DNA of 64,000 bases from Dyella_A sp050749815 (lineage in GTDB: Bacteria; Pseudomonadota; Gammaproteobacteria; Xanthomonadales; Rhodanobacteraceae). Shown in pieces: positions 8,289 through 17,203 of the stretch (the stretch's first letter is position 1; each line of letters opens with the position of its first letter). The stretch lies in contig NZ_CP192735.1 in NCBI RefSeq assembly GCF_050749815.1, forward strand, positions 744,001 to 808,000, written 5' to 3'. The notes beneath the pieces are model-generated. The model worked only from the letters and a program-made list of their open reading frames with translations. It did no database searches and was not told where the DNA came from. Made by a program: the position numbers and the translations under genes.

Positions 8289-9509
8289 ATGCCACGCCTG
8301 CCACGCTTCGAACACCGCGCCGTGCCCATCGTGCTAGCCGCCGTCACCATCGACGTGATCGGCTTCGGCATCGTGATGCCGGTGCTGCCTACCCTGATCA
8401 CCCAGCTCGGTCACATGGATCTGCCGGCGGCCACGCGCGTGGCCGGCTGGATGCTGGCGATGTTCGCTGCCGCGCAGTTCCTCGCCGGCCCCGTGATGGG
8501 GCACCTGGGCGACCGGTTCGGTCGGCGACCGGTGCTGATGGCGGCGATGACCGGCTTTTGCCTGGACTACCTGCTCATGGCGCTGGCGCCGACGCTGGCC
8601 TGGTTGTTTGTCGGTCGCGCGCTGGCCGGCGTCGCCGGCGCGACGTTCGGTCCGGCCGGCGCGGTGATTGCCGACGTGACCCCACCGCAGCGGCGCTCGG
8701 CGGTGTTCGGCCTGCTCGGCGCGGCGTTCGGCGTGGGCTTCATCATCGGCCCTGCGCTGGGCGGGCTGGTGGCCTCGTTCGGGCCGCGTGCGCCGTTCGT
8801 GGTCGCCGCGGCGCTGGCAGCCATCAATGCAGCGACGATGGCGCTGTTCCTGCCCGAGACGCTGGCGCCGGAGCACCGGCGGCCGTTCCGCCTGCGCGAC
8901 GCGCACGTGATCGGCGCGTTTCGTCCGCTGTTCCACGCCGGCAACGCCACGCCGCTGCTGCTGGCCTGGTTCCTGTGGCAGCTCGGCGGCGTGGTCTACC
9001 CGGCCACGTGGTCGTTCTGGGCTTCGTTGCGGTTCGGCTGGAGCGCCACCACGATCGGCTGGAGCCTGGCCTGGGTCGGCCTGCTCTCCATCATCGTGCA
9101 ACTGGGCCTGACCCGGCGCATCGTGCGGCGCTTCGGCGAACGTGGCGCGGCGATCCTCGGGCTGAGCTGCGCCGGCGCCTGCCTGGTCGCCTATGCGTTC
9201 ACCACGCATGGCTGGCAGGTCTACGCGTTTTTCCTGGTTGGCGCGCTGGGCGCACTGGTCTATCCGGCGATGAACGGCACGCTGTCGAGGATGGTCGACG
9301 CCAGCCGCCAGGGCGCGCTGCAGGGCGGTATCGGCAGCATGAACTCGGTGGCCGCGGCGGGCGGTCCGCTGCTGGCCTCACAGGCGCTGGCCTGGGGTGC
9401 CGGCCGCGGCATGGACGGCGCGGCCTTCCTCGTCGCGGCGGTACTGATGTTTTCCGCCATGGCGATCATTGCGCTCGGCGTACCGCGCGAGCCGTACCAG
9501 TCGTCGTAG
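8289..9509 (+). CDS. MFS efflux transporter, Tet(A)-like
   Basis: Twelve-helix major facilitator exporter of 406 aa. TM1 has the TetA-like DVIGFGIVMPVLPTL segment, the TM2-3 loop is GHLGDRFGRRPVLM, and TM4-5 carries RALAGVAGATFGPAGAVIADV and GFIIGPALGG (motif C of drug:H+ antiporters). ATG 8289 is chosen because upstream in-frame starts (8229, 8103) add a low-complexity Arg/Pro stretch. It probably exports drugs or metabolites with proton exchange. It is divergent from DoxX, with no adjacent TetR gene. Confidence 0.88.
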   Translation: MPRLPRFEHRAVPIVLAAVTIDVIGFGIVMPVLPTLITQLGHMDLPAATRVAGWMLAMFAAAQFLAGPVMGHLGDRFGRRPVLMAAMTGFCLDYLLMALAPTLAWLFVGRALAGVAGATFGPAGAVIADVTPPQRRSAVFGLLGAAFGVGFIIGPALGGLVASFGPRAPFVVAAALAAINAATMALFLPETLAPEHRRPFRLRDAHVIGAFRPLFHAGNATPLLLAWFLWQLGGVVYPATWSFWASLRFGWSATTIGWSLAWVGLLSIIVQLGLTRRIVRRFGERGAAILGLSCAGACLVAYAFTTHGWQVYAFFLVGALGALVYPAMNGTLSRMVDASRQGALQGGIGSMNSVAAAGGPLLASQALAWGAGRGMDGAAFLVAAVLMFSAMAIIALGVPREPYQSS

Positions 9510-9590
9510 CCGTAGCTAGTGCGGCGCGGCTGCGCCGCGCGTGCCGATCGGCGATGATCGCCTGATTACTCCAGCGACGAGGTGGCAGCC

Positions 9591-10058
9591 ATGAAAGTTC
9601 GGCGCGGCGCATGCGCGTTTGCTCTGTGTGTCGGCCTGTTGGCCGGCGCGGTCGCGGCCCGTGGTGCGCCAGGCGAGGCGGCTGCGATCCGCGCCGTGAT
9701 GGCCGAGCAGCAGGCGGCCTGGAACCGGGGTGACGTCGACGATTTCATGCACGGCTACAAGGACGCGCCGGATACCACCTTCGTCGGCAGCACCGTGCGC
9801 AAGGGCTATCGCGCCATCCTCGCCAGCTACCGCGCGCACTATGCGACGAAGGAGCAGATGGGCCGCCTGACCTTCTCCGACATCGATGTGCGCTTGCTGC
9901 CGGACGCGGACGGCACGGTGCGCTACGCCGCGGTCACCGGCCGCTTCCACCTCGATCGAACGGCGCACGGCAGCGTCGCCCAGGATGACGGCGTGTACTC
10001 GCTGCTGTGGGAAAAGACCGCCGGCGGCTGGAAGATCATTCTCGATCACTCCAGCTGA
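9591..10058 (+). CDS. Secreted NTF2/SnoaL-like (DUF4440-type) protein
   Basis: 155-aa protein with a signal peptide (about residues 1-25) followed by one cone-shaped NTF2-like domain: IRAVMAEQQAAWNRGDVDDF, a central TVRKGYRAIL, and a C-terminal GGWKIILDHSS strand pair. The family includes isomerases, dehydratases and many ligand-binding proteins; catalysis cannot be assigned. ATG 9591 gives an intact signal peptide; GTG 9582 adds three residues. It converges on the diguanylate cyclase gene. Confidence 0.82.
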   Translation: MKVRRGACAFALCVGLLAGAVAARGAPGEAAAIRAVMAEQQAAWNRGDVDDFMHGYKDAPDTTFVGSTVRKGYRAILASYRAHYATKEQMGRLTFSDIDVRLLPDADGTVRYAAVTGRFHLDRTAHGSVAQDDGVYSLLWEKTAGGWKIILDHSS

Positions 10059-10086
10059 GCGCCCGTCGCCAGAGTGAGGCCGACGA

Positions 10087-11562
10087 TCAGTCGGCCGCGG
10101 GCAGCACCCGCCGGCGGCCGCTCTGCTTGGCCTGGTAGAGCGCAGCGTCCGCGCGATCGAGCGCGCTATCGAGATCGCCGGACACGTCACAGCGCGCGAC
10201 GCCCGCGGAGAAGCTCTGATCCTGCGGTGTGTGCGACTGCAGGTTCTCCACCAACCCTACTGCCTCAGCTACCGGGACACCGGGCAGCAGCAGGGCGAAC
10301 TCCTCGCCTCCGTAGCGGGCCAGCACGGCATCGCTCGGCAGGTGTGCCGACCAGGCGAGATAGGCCTCGCGCAGCAGGTTGTCGCCCGCGTGATGGCCAT
10401 GGGCGTCGTTGTAGGCCTTGAAATGATCGAGATCGAGCAGGGCCAGACTCAACGGCCGCCCCTCCTCGCCGGCGCGCGCCACCGCCGACGCCAGTGCGCG
10501 CTTCCACTGGCGACGGTTGGGCGCGCCGGTGAGTTCGTCGTAATGGGAGAGGATGTCCAGTTGCCGCGCCTGCCCCCGCAGTTGCTGCATCAGTCCGTCC
10601 ATGCGGATCAGCACCAGCGCGGGCAGCAGGATGCCGCCAGCGGCGATCGGAACCCAGTAGGAATAGTCCGGCGCAGCCAGCGACGCCAGCACCAGGGTCA
10701 CTGCCGGCATCAGCGAGCCGAGAATCAGCGCGAGCAGCCGCACGCGGGGCAACGACGAACCCGGCGCCGCCGGTTCCGGCAGCCACACCTGCACGATGGC
10801 CGGATGCGCGATGGCGACCAGCGGAAGGCTGCGGTTGAGGAACCACAGCAGCTTGGGCAGTTCACCCAGTCCGGGCCGGGTGCCCAGCATGTGGACGTTC
10901 CAGATCGGATCGCCCAGGGCCGCCATCAGTAGCGCCGCGCCGAGTACGAGGAAGGCCGGATTGCTGCCGCGGCGCGCCGTCGTCTGCGCCACATAGAGCG
11001 CGAACAGCAGGATGCTGCCGAACGCATACAGCCCGACCAGTAGCAGTCCGTCGAGCCCGAAGGACACATCGCGCGACGCGGGCACCATGTAGAAGGTAAC
11101 CACCGGAACAGCCAATCCGGCGGCAAAGATGGTGGCGTCGAGCAAGGCCCCGGTCGAGCGACCGACACGGCGTCCGAGGGCCAGCAAGCCGGCGGCCGCC
11201 GGAAAGTACGCCACGGTGTAAAGCAGGTCCGACAGGCCCGCTTTCGCGCCCATGCCGATGATCACCGTCTCCCGGTAATAGACCAGGTCGGCCACCACGT
11301 TGCAGGTGATGCCGACCAGCAGCAGACACCAGGCCAGCGGGGCGCGACGCCGCCAGGTCAGATACCAGGCCCCGGCCATCGCGACGGACTCGACCAAGCA
11401 GTAGACGGCCCACAGCGTGTTCGGATGTCCGCGCCACGCCGGAAACAACAGTGCGACCGCACCCACCGCCGCGAGCAGCAGCCAGGCTGCGCGGGGAGTG
11501 GTGGGGCCGTTGGGTGTTGGGCGGCGTGCTGCCTGGGCGGGCATGTCGGCAATGTAGCCCAT
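10087..11562 (-). CDS. Membrane-bound diguanylate cyclase (GGDEF domain)
   Basis: Protein of ~491 aa with about nine hydrophobic helices (residues ~25-325) followed by a GGDEF domain (~330-491). The active-site loop reads RYGGEEF, a competent variant, and the DLDHFKAYNDAHGHHAGD substrate-binding helix is intact, so c-di-GMP synthesis is expected. The allosteric RxxD inhibitory site upstream of GGEEF is absent (PSDA instead). The start is uncertain: ATG 11562 or 11544, just downstream of the msrA stop at 11592. The N-terminal sensory membrane domain has an unknown signal. It may be cotranscribed with msrA. Confidence 0.87.
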   Translation of the reverse strand: MGYIADMPAQAARRPTPNGPTTPRAAWLLLAAVGAVALLFPAWRGHPNTLWAVYCLVESVAMAGAWYLTWRRRAPLAWCLLLVGITCNVVADLVYYRETVIIGMGAKAGLSDLLYTVAYFPAAAGLLALGRRVGRSTGALLDATIFAAGLAVPVVTFYMVPASRDVSFGLDGLLLVGLYAFGSILLFALYVAQTTARRGSNPAFLVLGAALLMAALGDPIWNVHMLGTRPGLGELPKLLWFLNRSLPLVAIAHPAIVQVWLPEPAAPGSSLPRVRLLALILGSLMPAVTLVLASLAAPDYSYWVPIAAGGILLPALVLIRMDGLMQQLRGQARQLDILSHYDELTGAPNRRQWKRALASAVARAGEEGRPLSLALLDLDHFKAYNDAHGHHAGDNLLREAYLAWSAHLPSDAVLARYGGEEFALLLPGVPVAEAVGLVENLQSHTPQDQSFSAGVARCDVSGDLDSALDRADAALYQAKQSGRRRVLPAAD

Positions 11563-11591
11563 GCCAGGCCCCGCCGCCCGCCGCCTGGGCG

Positions 11592-12104
11592 TCAGGCCTG
11601 CGCGCGCCGCGGCAGCTTCCAGCCCGGCCGCACGAAGTGGCAGGTGTAGCCGCTGGGGTAGTGCTGCAGGTAGTCCTGGTGTTCCGGTTCGGCTTCCCAG
11701 AAGTCGCCGGCGGGCGCGACCTCGGTAACCACCTTGCCCGGCCACAAGCCAGAGGCCTCGACGTCGGCGATGGTGTCCTCCGCCACGGCCTCCTGCTCGG
11801 GGCTGGTGTAGAAGATCGCCGAGCGGTAGCTCATGCCCACGTCGTTGCCCTGGCGATTACGCGTGGTGGGATCGTGGATCTGGAAAAAGAACTCCAGCAG
11901 CGCGCGATAGCTGGTGACGGCCGGGTCGAAGATGATCTCGATCGCCTCGGCGTGGGTGCCGTGGTTGCGATAGGTGGCGTTCGGCACGTCGCCGCCGGAG
12001 TAGCCCACGCGGGTGGACAGCACGCCCGGCTGGTGGCGCACCAGCTCCTGCATGCCCCAGAAGCAGCCGCCGGCGAGAATGGCGCGTTCGGTCTGGACTG
12101 TCAT
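11592..12104 (-). CDS. msrA: Peptide methionine-S-sulfoxide reductase MsrA (cytoplasmic)
   Basis: Repairs oxidised protein methionine (S-sulfoxide). 170 aa, no signal peptide. The catalytic GCFWG motif has Cys14 at the N-terminus, and YSGG, HAEAI and FFFQIHDPTT follow as expected. The canonical C-terminal resolving cysteines are not obvious; only Cys near residue 156 (YTCHF) remains, so the recycling mechanism may differ. A second, lipoprotein MsrA is at 49752-50468. The gene lies directly upstream of the diguanylate cyclase, on the same strand. Confidence 0.95.
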   Translation of the reverse strand: MTVQTERAILAGGCFWGMQELVRHQPGVLSTRVGYSGGDVPNATYRNHGTHAEAIEIIFDPAVTSYRALLEFFFQIHDPTTRNRQGNDVGMSYRSAIFYTSPEQEAVAEDTIADVEASGLWPGKVVTEVAPAGDFWEAEPEHQDYLQHYPSGYTCHFVRPGWKLPRRAQA

Positions 12105-12236
12105 GGCTCGTGCTCCTCAGTGGTTGGCACGGGCGGATATTGGGCGGCCGTGCAGCAAAAGCAATCCGGCGACCTCGTCGGCGGCTGTGTCGGCAGTGCG
12201 GTCCGCACGATCCGAATCCGGATCGCCCCATGCAAA

Positions 12237-12263
12237 GGGGCGACGCCGTATCGACGTCGCCCC
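12237..12263 (-). terminator. Intrinsic terminator after the 132-aa secreted protein gene
   Basis: Perfect 9-bp stem (GGGGCGACG with CGTCGCCCC) and 9-nt loop, 46 bp downstream of the stop of the gene at 12310-12708. Read on the minus strand, it is followed by a short T run (CCCCTTTGC). It separates that gene from msrA. Confidence 0.7.
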
Positions 12264-12309
12264 TGGGTGGTGCGGGTGCGTGGCCTTGCTGGGCGCAGCG
12301 AGGGTGCGA

Positions 12310-12708
12310 TCAGGGTGACTTGTGACCATCCGCGGAGGCGGCGCACTGATCGTGCTCGCAAGCGAAATCCACCTCGGCACCACGTCCCACGGTCAACGGG
12401 ATGTTCGGCCGCGTATCGACGGTCTGGTCGCCCTTCATCAGCGACACCGTGTAGATGCCCATCGGCAGCGCGCGCAGGTCGTAGCGGCCGTTGTCCTTCA
12501 CGGTGGTGGTGCGCTTGAGGCCGGAGCTGCTCTTGGCGACCACATGCTGGCCGGCCGGGCCCCAGCCGAAGATGTGCGTACTGGTCGATTGCGCGAAGGC
12601 GGCGCTGCCGGCGAGGGTCCCGGCGGCAGCCAGGGCAATGCTGAGGATCAGGCGGGACGTGCGGCGGGGGGAAACGTGGCGGGCGGCCGCGGTGCTGCAG
12701 ATATCCAT
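12310..12708 (-). CDS. Secreted protein with carboxypeptidase-regulatory-like fold
   Basis: 132-aa protein. ATG 12708 is preceded by GGAGCG and gives an N-terminal signal region ending near AAFAQS (residue ~40); longer frames upstream have no sense as a signal. The mature ~90 residues show the repeated beta pattern of carboxypeptidase-regulatory/SpaA-like domains: TTTVKDNGRYDLRALPMGIYTVSLMKGD. In TonB receptors this domain sits at the N-terminus; here it stands alone. The C-terminus has two cysteines (FACEHDQC) that may form a disulfide. Role unknown. Confidence 0.7.
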   Translation of the reverse strand: MDICSTAAARHVSPRRTSRLILSIALAAAGTLAGSAAFAQSTSTHIFGWGPAGQHVVAKSSSGLKRTTTVKDNGRYDLRALPMGIYTVSLMKGDQTVDTRPNIPLTVGRGAEVDFACEHDQCAASADGHKSP

Positions 12709-12925
12709 GAAACGCTCCTTGTCGGGTGGCGATTGACGTTTGTGACGGACTCTGCAGAACGCAGGATCCGTCGCCGAGTATAGGCATGCTCCGCGCGCAG
12801 GCGAACCCCGCGCGGCGCGCCACGTCCATTGCGCCGGGCGAGCAACCATCGGGCCCGTCGGTATCGGCCTCTTGTGGGGATGAGGCCGTCAGCTCACGGC
12901 CGGAGCCGGCCCGATGCAGGCACGC

Positions 12926-14062
12926 TCAATCGAGCGGCCAGGGCAGCTGCTCTTCGCTCGCCTCGTTGCGCTGTTCCGGTGGCGCTTCGTGCACAGAGGC
13001 ACGGTCGGCGGCGGGCTCGCCGGACGCTCGCCACCAAGGCTGGGCAGGGCGCCGTTCGGACGGCTCCAGGGGTTCACCCAGGCGCGGCAGCAGCAGGTGC
13101 GCATGGGCCGAGGCGGCCAGCGAGAGCAGGGTTTCCACCGGCTCGTCCCAAGCGTGGGTGGACAGCGCGAAGGTGCCCCAGTGCACGGGCATCAGCACAC
13201 CACCGCCGAGCAACTCGTGCGCCTGCAACGCATTGGCCGGGCCCAGATGGATATCGCCCCATGACGGGTGGAACGCGCCGACCTCCAGCATCACCAGGTC
13301 GAACGGCCCGAGCCGGTCGCGGATGGCGGCGTACTCGGTGGTGAGGCCGGTGTCGCCGCTGAAGAACACGCGATGGCGTTCGCCTTCGATCACCAGCGAC
13401 GACCACAGCGTGAGGTTGCGGTCCTTCAGGCCGCGGCCGGAGAAATGCTGCGATGGCGCTGCCGTGATGGTGAGGCCGGTGCCGGGCACGCGATGGCTGT
13501 CCCACCACGCCAGCTCGGTGATCCGCTCCGGCGCGATGCCCCAGGCTTCGAGGTGCGCGCCCACGCCGAGCGACGTGATGAAAGGAACGCGCGATTTGGC
13601 CAGCGCGCGGATGGTGGGGTAATCCAGATGGTCGTAGTGGTCGTGCGAGATCACCACCGCATCCACCGGCGGCAGTTCACGCAGGGCGATCGGCACGGGC
13701 TGGAAGCGCTTCGGTCCCATCAGCGTGAACGGCGAGGCGCGCTGACCCCACACCGGATCGGTGAGCACGCGCCAGCCGTCGATCTCGATCAGCACGGTGG
13801 AGTGGCCCAGCCAGGTCGTTCGCAATCCGCTGGCGGGGCGCGCCGACCAGCCCTCGCGTGGGTCGACCGATGGCAGCGGCGCGGCGGGTACGCGGCTGGG
13901 ATCGCCGCGCAGGAAGTCGCGCAGGCTGGGCCGCGGCGCAGCCGGATCGCGCAGGCCGGGCAGGATCGGGTGCACGTTGCGCAGGCGTTCGCCGTCCCAC
14001 AGCGGCAGCGAACGCAGTCGTTCGAGACGTTCGCCCTGGGCGGTTTTTCCGAAGGAGCGCAT
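12926..14062 (-). CDS. MBL-fold metallohydrolase, NAPE-PLD/UlaG-like
   Basis: 378-aa cytoplasmic hydrolase of the metallo-beta-lactamase fold. The metal-binding motif SHDHYDHLD gives His140, His142, Asp144 and His145. Further ligands are likely in SQHFSGRG, FSGDTG and MPVHWGTF. TTWLGHSTVLIEIDG and LTDPVWGQRASPF are characteristic of the phospholipase-D-like (NAPE-PLD)/RomA branch. The substrate may be a phosphodiester or lipid amide; that is inference from the family. A disordered, Pro/Glu-rich C-terminal tail (~340-378) is unusual. Confidence 0.85.
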   Translation of the reverse strand: MRSFGKTAQGERLERLRSLPLWDGERLRNVHPILPGLRDPAAPRPSLRDFLRGDPSRVPAAPLPSVDPREGWSARPASGLRTTWLGHSTVLIEIDGWRVLTDPVWGQRASPFTLMGPKRFQPVPIALRELPPVDAVVISHDHYDHLDYPTIRALAKSRVPFITSLGVGAHLEAWGIAPERITELAWWDSHRVPGTGLTITAAPSQHFSGRGLKDRNLTLWSSLVIEGERHRVFFSGDTGLTTEYAAIRDRLGPFDLVMLEVGAFHPSWGDIHLGPANALQAHELLGGGVLMPVHWGTFALSTHAWDEPVETLLSLAASAHAHLLLPRLGEPLEPSERRPAQPWWRASGEPAADRASVHEAPPEQRNEASEEQLPWPLD

Positions 14063-14217
14063 GGGGCCTCGTGCGAGTCGGTGAGGGAAGTCCTAGTGCA
14101 TGGGTACGGAGCGCGCCACTCGCAAGATGCACGTGTCGAAAGTCGGGGGGCGAGCCACATGCACGGTGCCCATGAACGCGCGATGCTGTGACCACCCTTC
14201 CTCAATCGAGAGCCGCC

Positions 14218-14745
14218 ATGCGCCTGCGATCCCTGGTTTCCTCCGCGTTGCTTCCGGTCGTGGCGATGACCCTGGCCGTATCCCAGCCGGCTCACGCCAC
14301 GGGCAAGACCTCAGCCGAGCACAGGGCGGTTCTCCACGTGATCGACCAGACCTTCGCCGCCATGGCAGCGCACGATGCGGCAGCGATGCGCACCCTGCTG
14401 GTGCCGGGCACGGTGTTCTCGGTGCGCAAGCCCGACGGCACGATCAAGATGGAAAGCGACGAGGACTTCCTGCGCGCGCTGGCGACCGGCAAGGGCGAAT
14501 GGCGCGAGCGCATCTGGTCGCCGCAGGTGCTGATCGACCATGGCCTGGCGCAGGTGTGGGCGCCCTACGACTTCCACCTCGACGGCAAGTTCTCCCACTG
14601 CGGCATCGACAGCTTTGCACTGGTGCAGGATGCCGGCGGGCAGTGGCGCATCAGCGCCATCGCCTACAACGTGCAGGTGGAGGGCTGCCCGACCGGTCCG
14701 AAGCCCGGCGCGAAAGCCACGGTCAGCCGGCCGGCGATGCATTGA
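14218..14745 (+). CDS. Secreted NTF2-like protein
   Basis: 175-aa protein with a signal peptide (cleavage about AHA-TG, residue 27) and one NTF2-like domain: VLHVIDQTFAAMAAHDAAAM, then VWAPYDFHLDGKFSHCGIDSF, then GQWRISAIAYNVQ. Structurally this resembles DUF4440/lumazine-binding-like secreted proteins. Function unknown. ATG 14218 is preferred to ATG 14188, which would extend the signal. Its TGA overlaps the ATG of the TfoX-like gene by one base, implying translational coupling. Confidence 0.8.
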   Translation: MRLRSLVSSALLPVVAMTLAVSQPAHATGKTSAEHRAVLHVIDQTFAAMAAHDAAAMRTLLVPGTVFSVRKPDGTIKMESDEDFLRALATGKGEWRERIWSPQVLIDHGLAQVWAPYDFHLDGKFSHCGIDSFALVQDAGGQWRISAIAYNVQVEGCPTGPKPGAKATVSRPAMH

Positions 14746-15038
14746 TGGCCTCCGATGCCGACTTCGTCGGCTACGTCTGCGAGCAGGCCGGGCTTGGCGA
14801 CGCCTTGTCGTACCGCAAGATGTTCGGCGAGTACGCGCTGTACCTGGACGGCCGGGTGGTGGCGCTGGTGTGCGACAACATGCTGTTCGTGAAGCCGACT
14901 GCGGCCGGTCGCGCCCTGCTTGACACGGTGGAGGAGGCGCCGCCGTATCCCGGCGCCAAGCCCCACTGGCGCATGGACGAGGTGCTCGACGACGGCGAAC
15001 GGCTCGGCCGCCTGCTCACCGTCACCGCGGCGGCCTGA
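14745..15038 (+). CDS. TfoX/Sxy N-terminal-domain protein
   Basis: 97-aa protein matching the N-terminal domain of TfoX/Sxy: SYRKMFGEYALYLDGRVVALVCDNMLFVKPT, then PYPGAKPHWRMDEV. In Vibrio and Haemophilus full-length TfoX activates competence genes; short single-domain forms are widespread and uncharacterised. Start ATG 14745 overlaps the upstream stop. It converges, six bases apart, with the nitronate monooxygenase gene. Confidence 0.85.
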   Translation: MASDADFVGYVCEQAGLGDALSYRKMFGEYALYLDGRVVALVCDNMLFVKPTAAGRALLDTVEEAPPYPGAKPHWRMDEVLDDGERLGRLLTVTAAA

Positions 15039-15044
15039 TCGCCG

Positions 15045-16109
15045 TCAGGACGCGCGGAAAGCCGCGTCGATCAGCGCGCGGGCAATCGCTTCGGCCGGTC
15101 CGCTGCGCGCCAGCGGCGCCGCCTCGCCGGCCCACAGATTGACGAAGTCGTCGCTGCCCTGCGGCTCAGTGCGGGAGCGCAGCGGAGCCAGTGCGGTGCC
15201 AGCGGTGGGGAAGGCGGGCGCGTCGTCCGACATCGGCCCGAGCTCGCGCATCAGCCGGTTGACGATGCCGCGGGCGGGCCGGCCGGAGAACAGGTTGGTG
15301 ACCGCCGTCTGCGCGGCCCGCGGCGACTGCAGCACAGCGCGGTGGACCGGGCGCGTGCGTGCCTCGTCGCTGAGCAGGAACGCGGTGCCCAGCTGCACGC
15401 CGGCGGCGCCCAGCGCGAGGGCCGCGTGGATGCCACGTGCATCGCCGATGCCGCCGGCGGCAATCACCGGTACGTCGACCGCATCGACCACCTGCGGCAG
15501 CAGCGCGAACAATCCCGGCTGCGTCGTCGCATCCGTATCCAGGAACGAGCCGCGGTGGCCGCCGGCTTCCCAACCCTGGGCGATGATCGCGTCGCAGCCG
15601 TGTCCGGCCAGCCAGCGCGCCTCGGCCACCGTGGTGGCGCTGCCCAGCACGCGCGCGCCGCAGGCCTTCACCCGATCCAGCAGGGTCGGTGCAGGCAGGC
15701 CGAAGTGGAAGCTCACCACCGCCGGACGCAACGCTTCGACCACGGCGCAGACGTCCGCGTCGAACGGACGCCGCTGCGCCGCGCTGGCCTGGGTGTCGCG
15801 CGGCAGGCCCAGCGCGTCGTAGTACGGCGCGAGCCGCTCACGCCAGCGCGCGTCGCGCGCGGCATCGGGCGCCGGCTCGGCGTGGCAGAAGAAATTGAGA
15901 TTAAGCGGCGCCTCGATTGCCGCGCGAAAACGTGCCACCTGCGCGCGCAGCGTGTCGGCGTCGAGCATCGCGCAGGGCAGGGCACCCAGTCCGCCGGCAC
16001 GGGCCACGGCGATGGCCAGCGCTTCGTCGGCCACGCCGGCCATCGGCGCCAGCAGCAGCGGATGCTCGATGCCGAGCAGTCGGGTCAGGCGGGTATCGGT
16101 GGAGGTCAT
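15045..16109 (-). CDS. Nitronate monooxygenase (2-nitropropane dioxygenase family)
   Basis: 354-aa FMN-dependent TIM-barrel oxygenase that detoxifies alkyl nitronates. Family landmarks are HPLLLAPMAGVADEALAIAV, the catalytic-His loop AQGWEAGGHRGSF, the FMN phosphate site PVIAAGGIGDARG, and AGVQLGTAFL. ATG 16109 begins the conserved N-terminus; an upstream extension is arginine-rich noise. Single gene; not clearly in an operon with the membrane protein upstream (58-bp gap). Confidence 0.92.
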   Translation of the reverse strand: MTSTDTRLTRLLGIEHPLLLAPMAGVADEALAIAVARAGGLGALPCAMLDADTLRAQVARFRAAIEAPLNLNFFCHAEPAPDAARDARWRERLAPYYDALGLPRDTQASAAQRRPFDADVCAVVEALRPAVVSFHFGLPAPTLLDRVKACGARVLGSATTVAEARWLAGHGCDAIIAQGWEAGGHRGSFLDTDATTQPGLFALLPQVVDAVDVPVIAAGGIGDARGIHAALALGAAGVQLGTAFLLSDEARTRPVHRAVLQSPRAAQTAVTNLFSGRPARGIVNRLMRELGPMSDDAPAFPTAGTALAPLRSRTEPQGSDDFVNLWAGEAAPLARSGPAEAIARALIDAAFRAS

Positions 16110-16167
16110 GGGGTGCTCCGTCGGGACGGCCCCCCTATTGTCGCGCCTCCGCACGCACGCAGGTCGA

Positions 16168-16875
16168 TCAGCCGCGCAGACCCAGCGCGGCCCGCGCCTC
16201 GGCGAGGAACTGGTCTTCCTGGTCGCGAGCGGGCAGGTTGGAGGCGATCTGTACCAGCGCGCGGTCGATGCTGCCGGGCACGCCGAGTGCTTCGTCGCAC
16301 AGCAGGGCGGCGATCGGCCCGAGATAGTTGAGGGCGATGCGCTCGATGGTGGCGCGCTGCTCCTCGGAGAGCCCCTGCACGTTGACGTTGACGGCGCCCA
16401 GGCGGGGCGCCGCCGGTGTGGCTGCGGCCGTCGCGGCACTCTTTTCGACCCCGCCCATCAGCCAGCTGAGCGACGCTTCGCCCAGTGACACCCGGGCAGC
16501 ACCCGCCGCGGCCGGATCGGCCTGGAAGCGCGCGCGGCCGGCCGGCACCTTGGCCAGCAGCTGCACCGCCTCGTCGCTGCGGTGGCGGCTGAACACCACG
16601 TCCTCGATCTGGCCGCCCACGCTGGCCTGACCGATCGTGTCGCCCTCCTTGCGCAGCAGTCGCATGGCGTTGTGCACGCGTTCGAGCATGATCGAACGGG
16701 TCACCGAGAACAGGCTCTGCAGGGCGCTGGTCTGCCGGTCGATGGCGGTGGATGCCTCCGCCCTCACGCGGCTGGCCTCGGTGGTGGCGAGAACCAGCGT
16801 GGCCGCGACGACCACGGCGAGCACCAGGGCGAGCACGGGCAGCAGCAGGCGAACCCGCAGCGAGTGACGAAGCAT
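16168..16875 (-). CDS. Membrane protein: Cache-like N-terminus fused to a YLGPIA-type C-terminal domain
   Basis: 235-aa protein. Residues 1-30 are a basic-then-hydrophobic transmembrane anchor. Residues ~40-90 look like the beginning of a Cache3/Cache2-type sensor (SIMLERVHNAMRLLRKEGD), but the sensor is cut short. Residues ~165-235 (ATIERIALNYLGPIAALL, then SNLPARDQEDQFLAEAR) resemble the helical domain found at the C-terminus of some bacterial kinases and signalling proteins; I recall it as DUF8082, but that name needs checking. No kinase, HAMP or MCP domain is present. Function unknown. Confidence 0.65.
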   Translation of the reverse strand: MLRHSLRVRLLLPVLALVLAVVVAATLVLATTEASRVRAEASTAIDRQTSALQSLFSVTRSIMLERVHNAMRLLRKEGDTIGQASVGGQIEDVVFSRHRSDEAVQLLAKVPAGRARFQADPAAAGAARVSLGEASLSWLMGGVEKSAATAAATPAAPRLGAVNVNVQGLSEEQRATIERIALNYLGPIAALLCDEALGVPGSIDRALVQIASNLPARDQEDQFLAEARAALGLRG

Positions 16876-17203
16876 GACATTCCCCCTGAATGTTTGGCTT
16901 GCAACGACCGATTGTCCGACTGCCGAGCTGCGCCGGGCAGGACAGCCACCGGCAGCGATGGCCGCTGCCGCAGGTCGGCTCGGCAGTGTAGGTCAAGCTA
17001 GCGCATGAACGTTACGGATGGACGTCTATACATCTTTTCGATGGCAATCCGGCGACCGGTTGCGCGCCGAACTGTGCGGTAGTTCACGCTTGCCTGCCTG
17101 CCGCGGTGACGGCGGACGCAGTCGCACCCACTGGCCCGTGCATGCCTCTTGGCGTAACGTGCATGGAGGGTCGGTTCGTGGACAATCGCAGACAGGAGTC
17201 ACC
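16876..17203. other. Intergenic region with an upstream hairpin
   Basis: 328-bp gap between two divergent genes. A perfect 8-bp stem (CGGCAGCG with CGCTGCCG, 5-nt loop, 16950-16970) lies 75 bp upstream of the membrane-protein start and could sit in its leader. A more AT-rich patch at 16985-17045 probably holds promoters. No gene seen. Confidence 0.35.
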
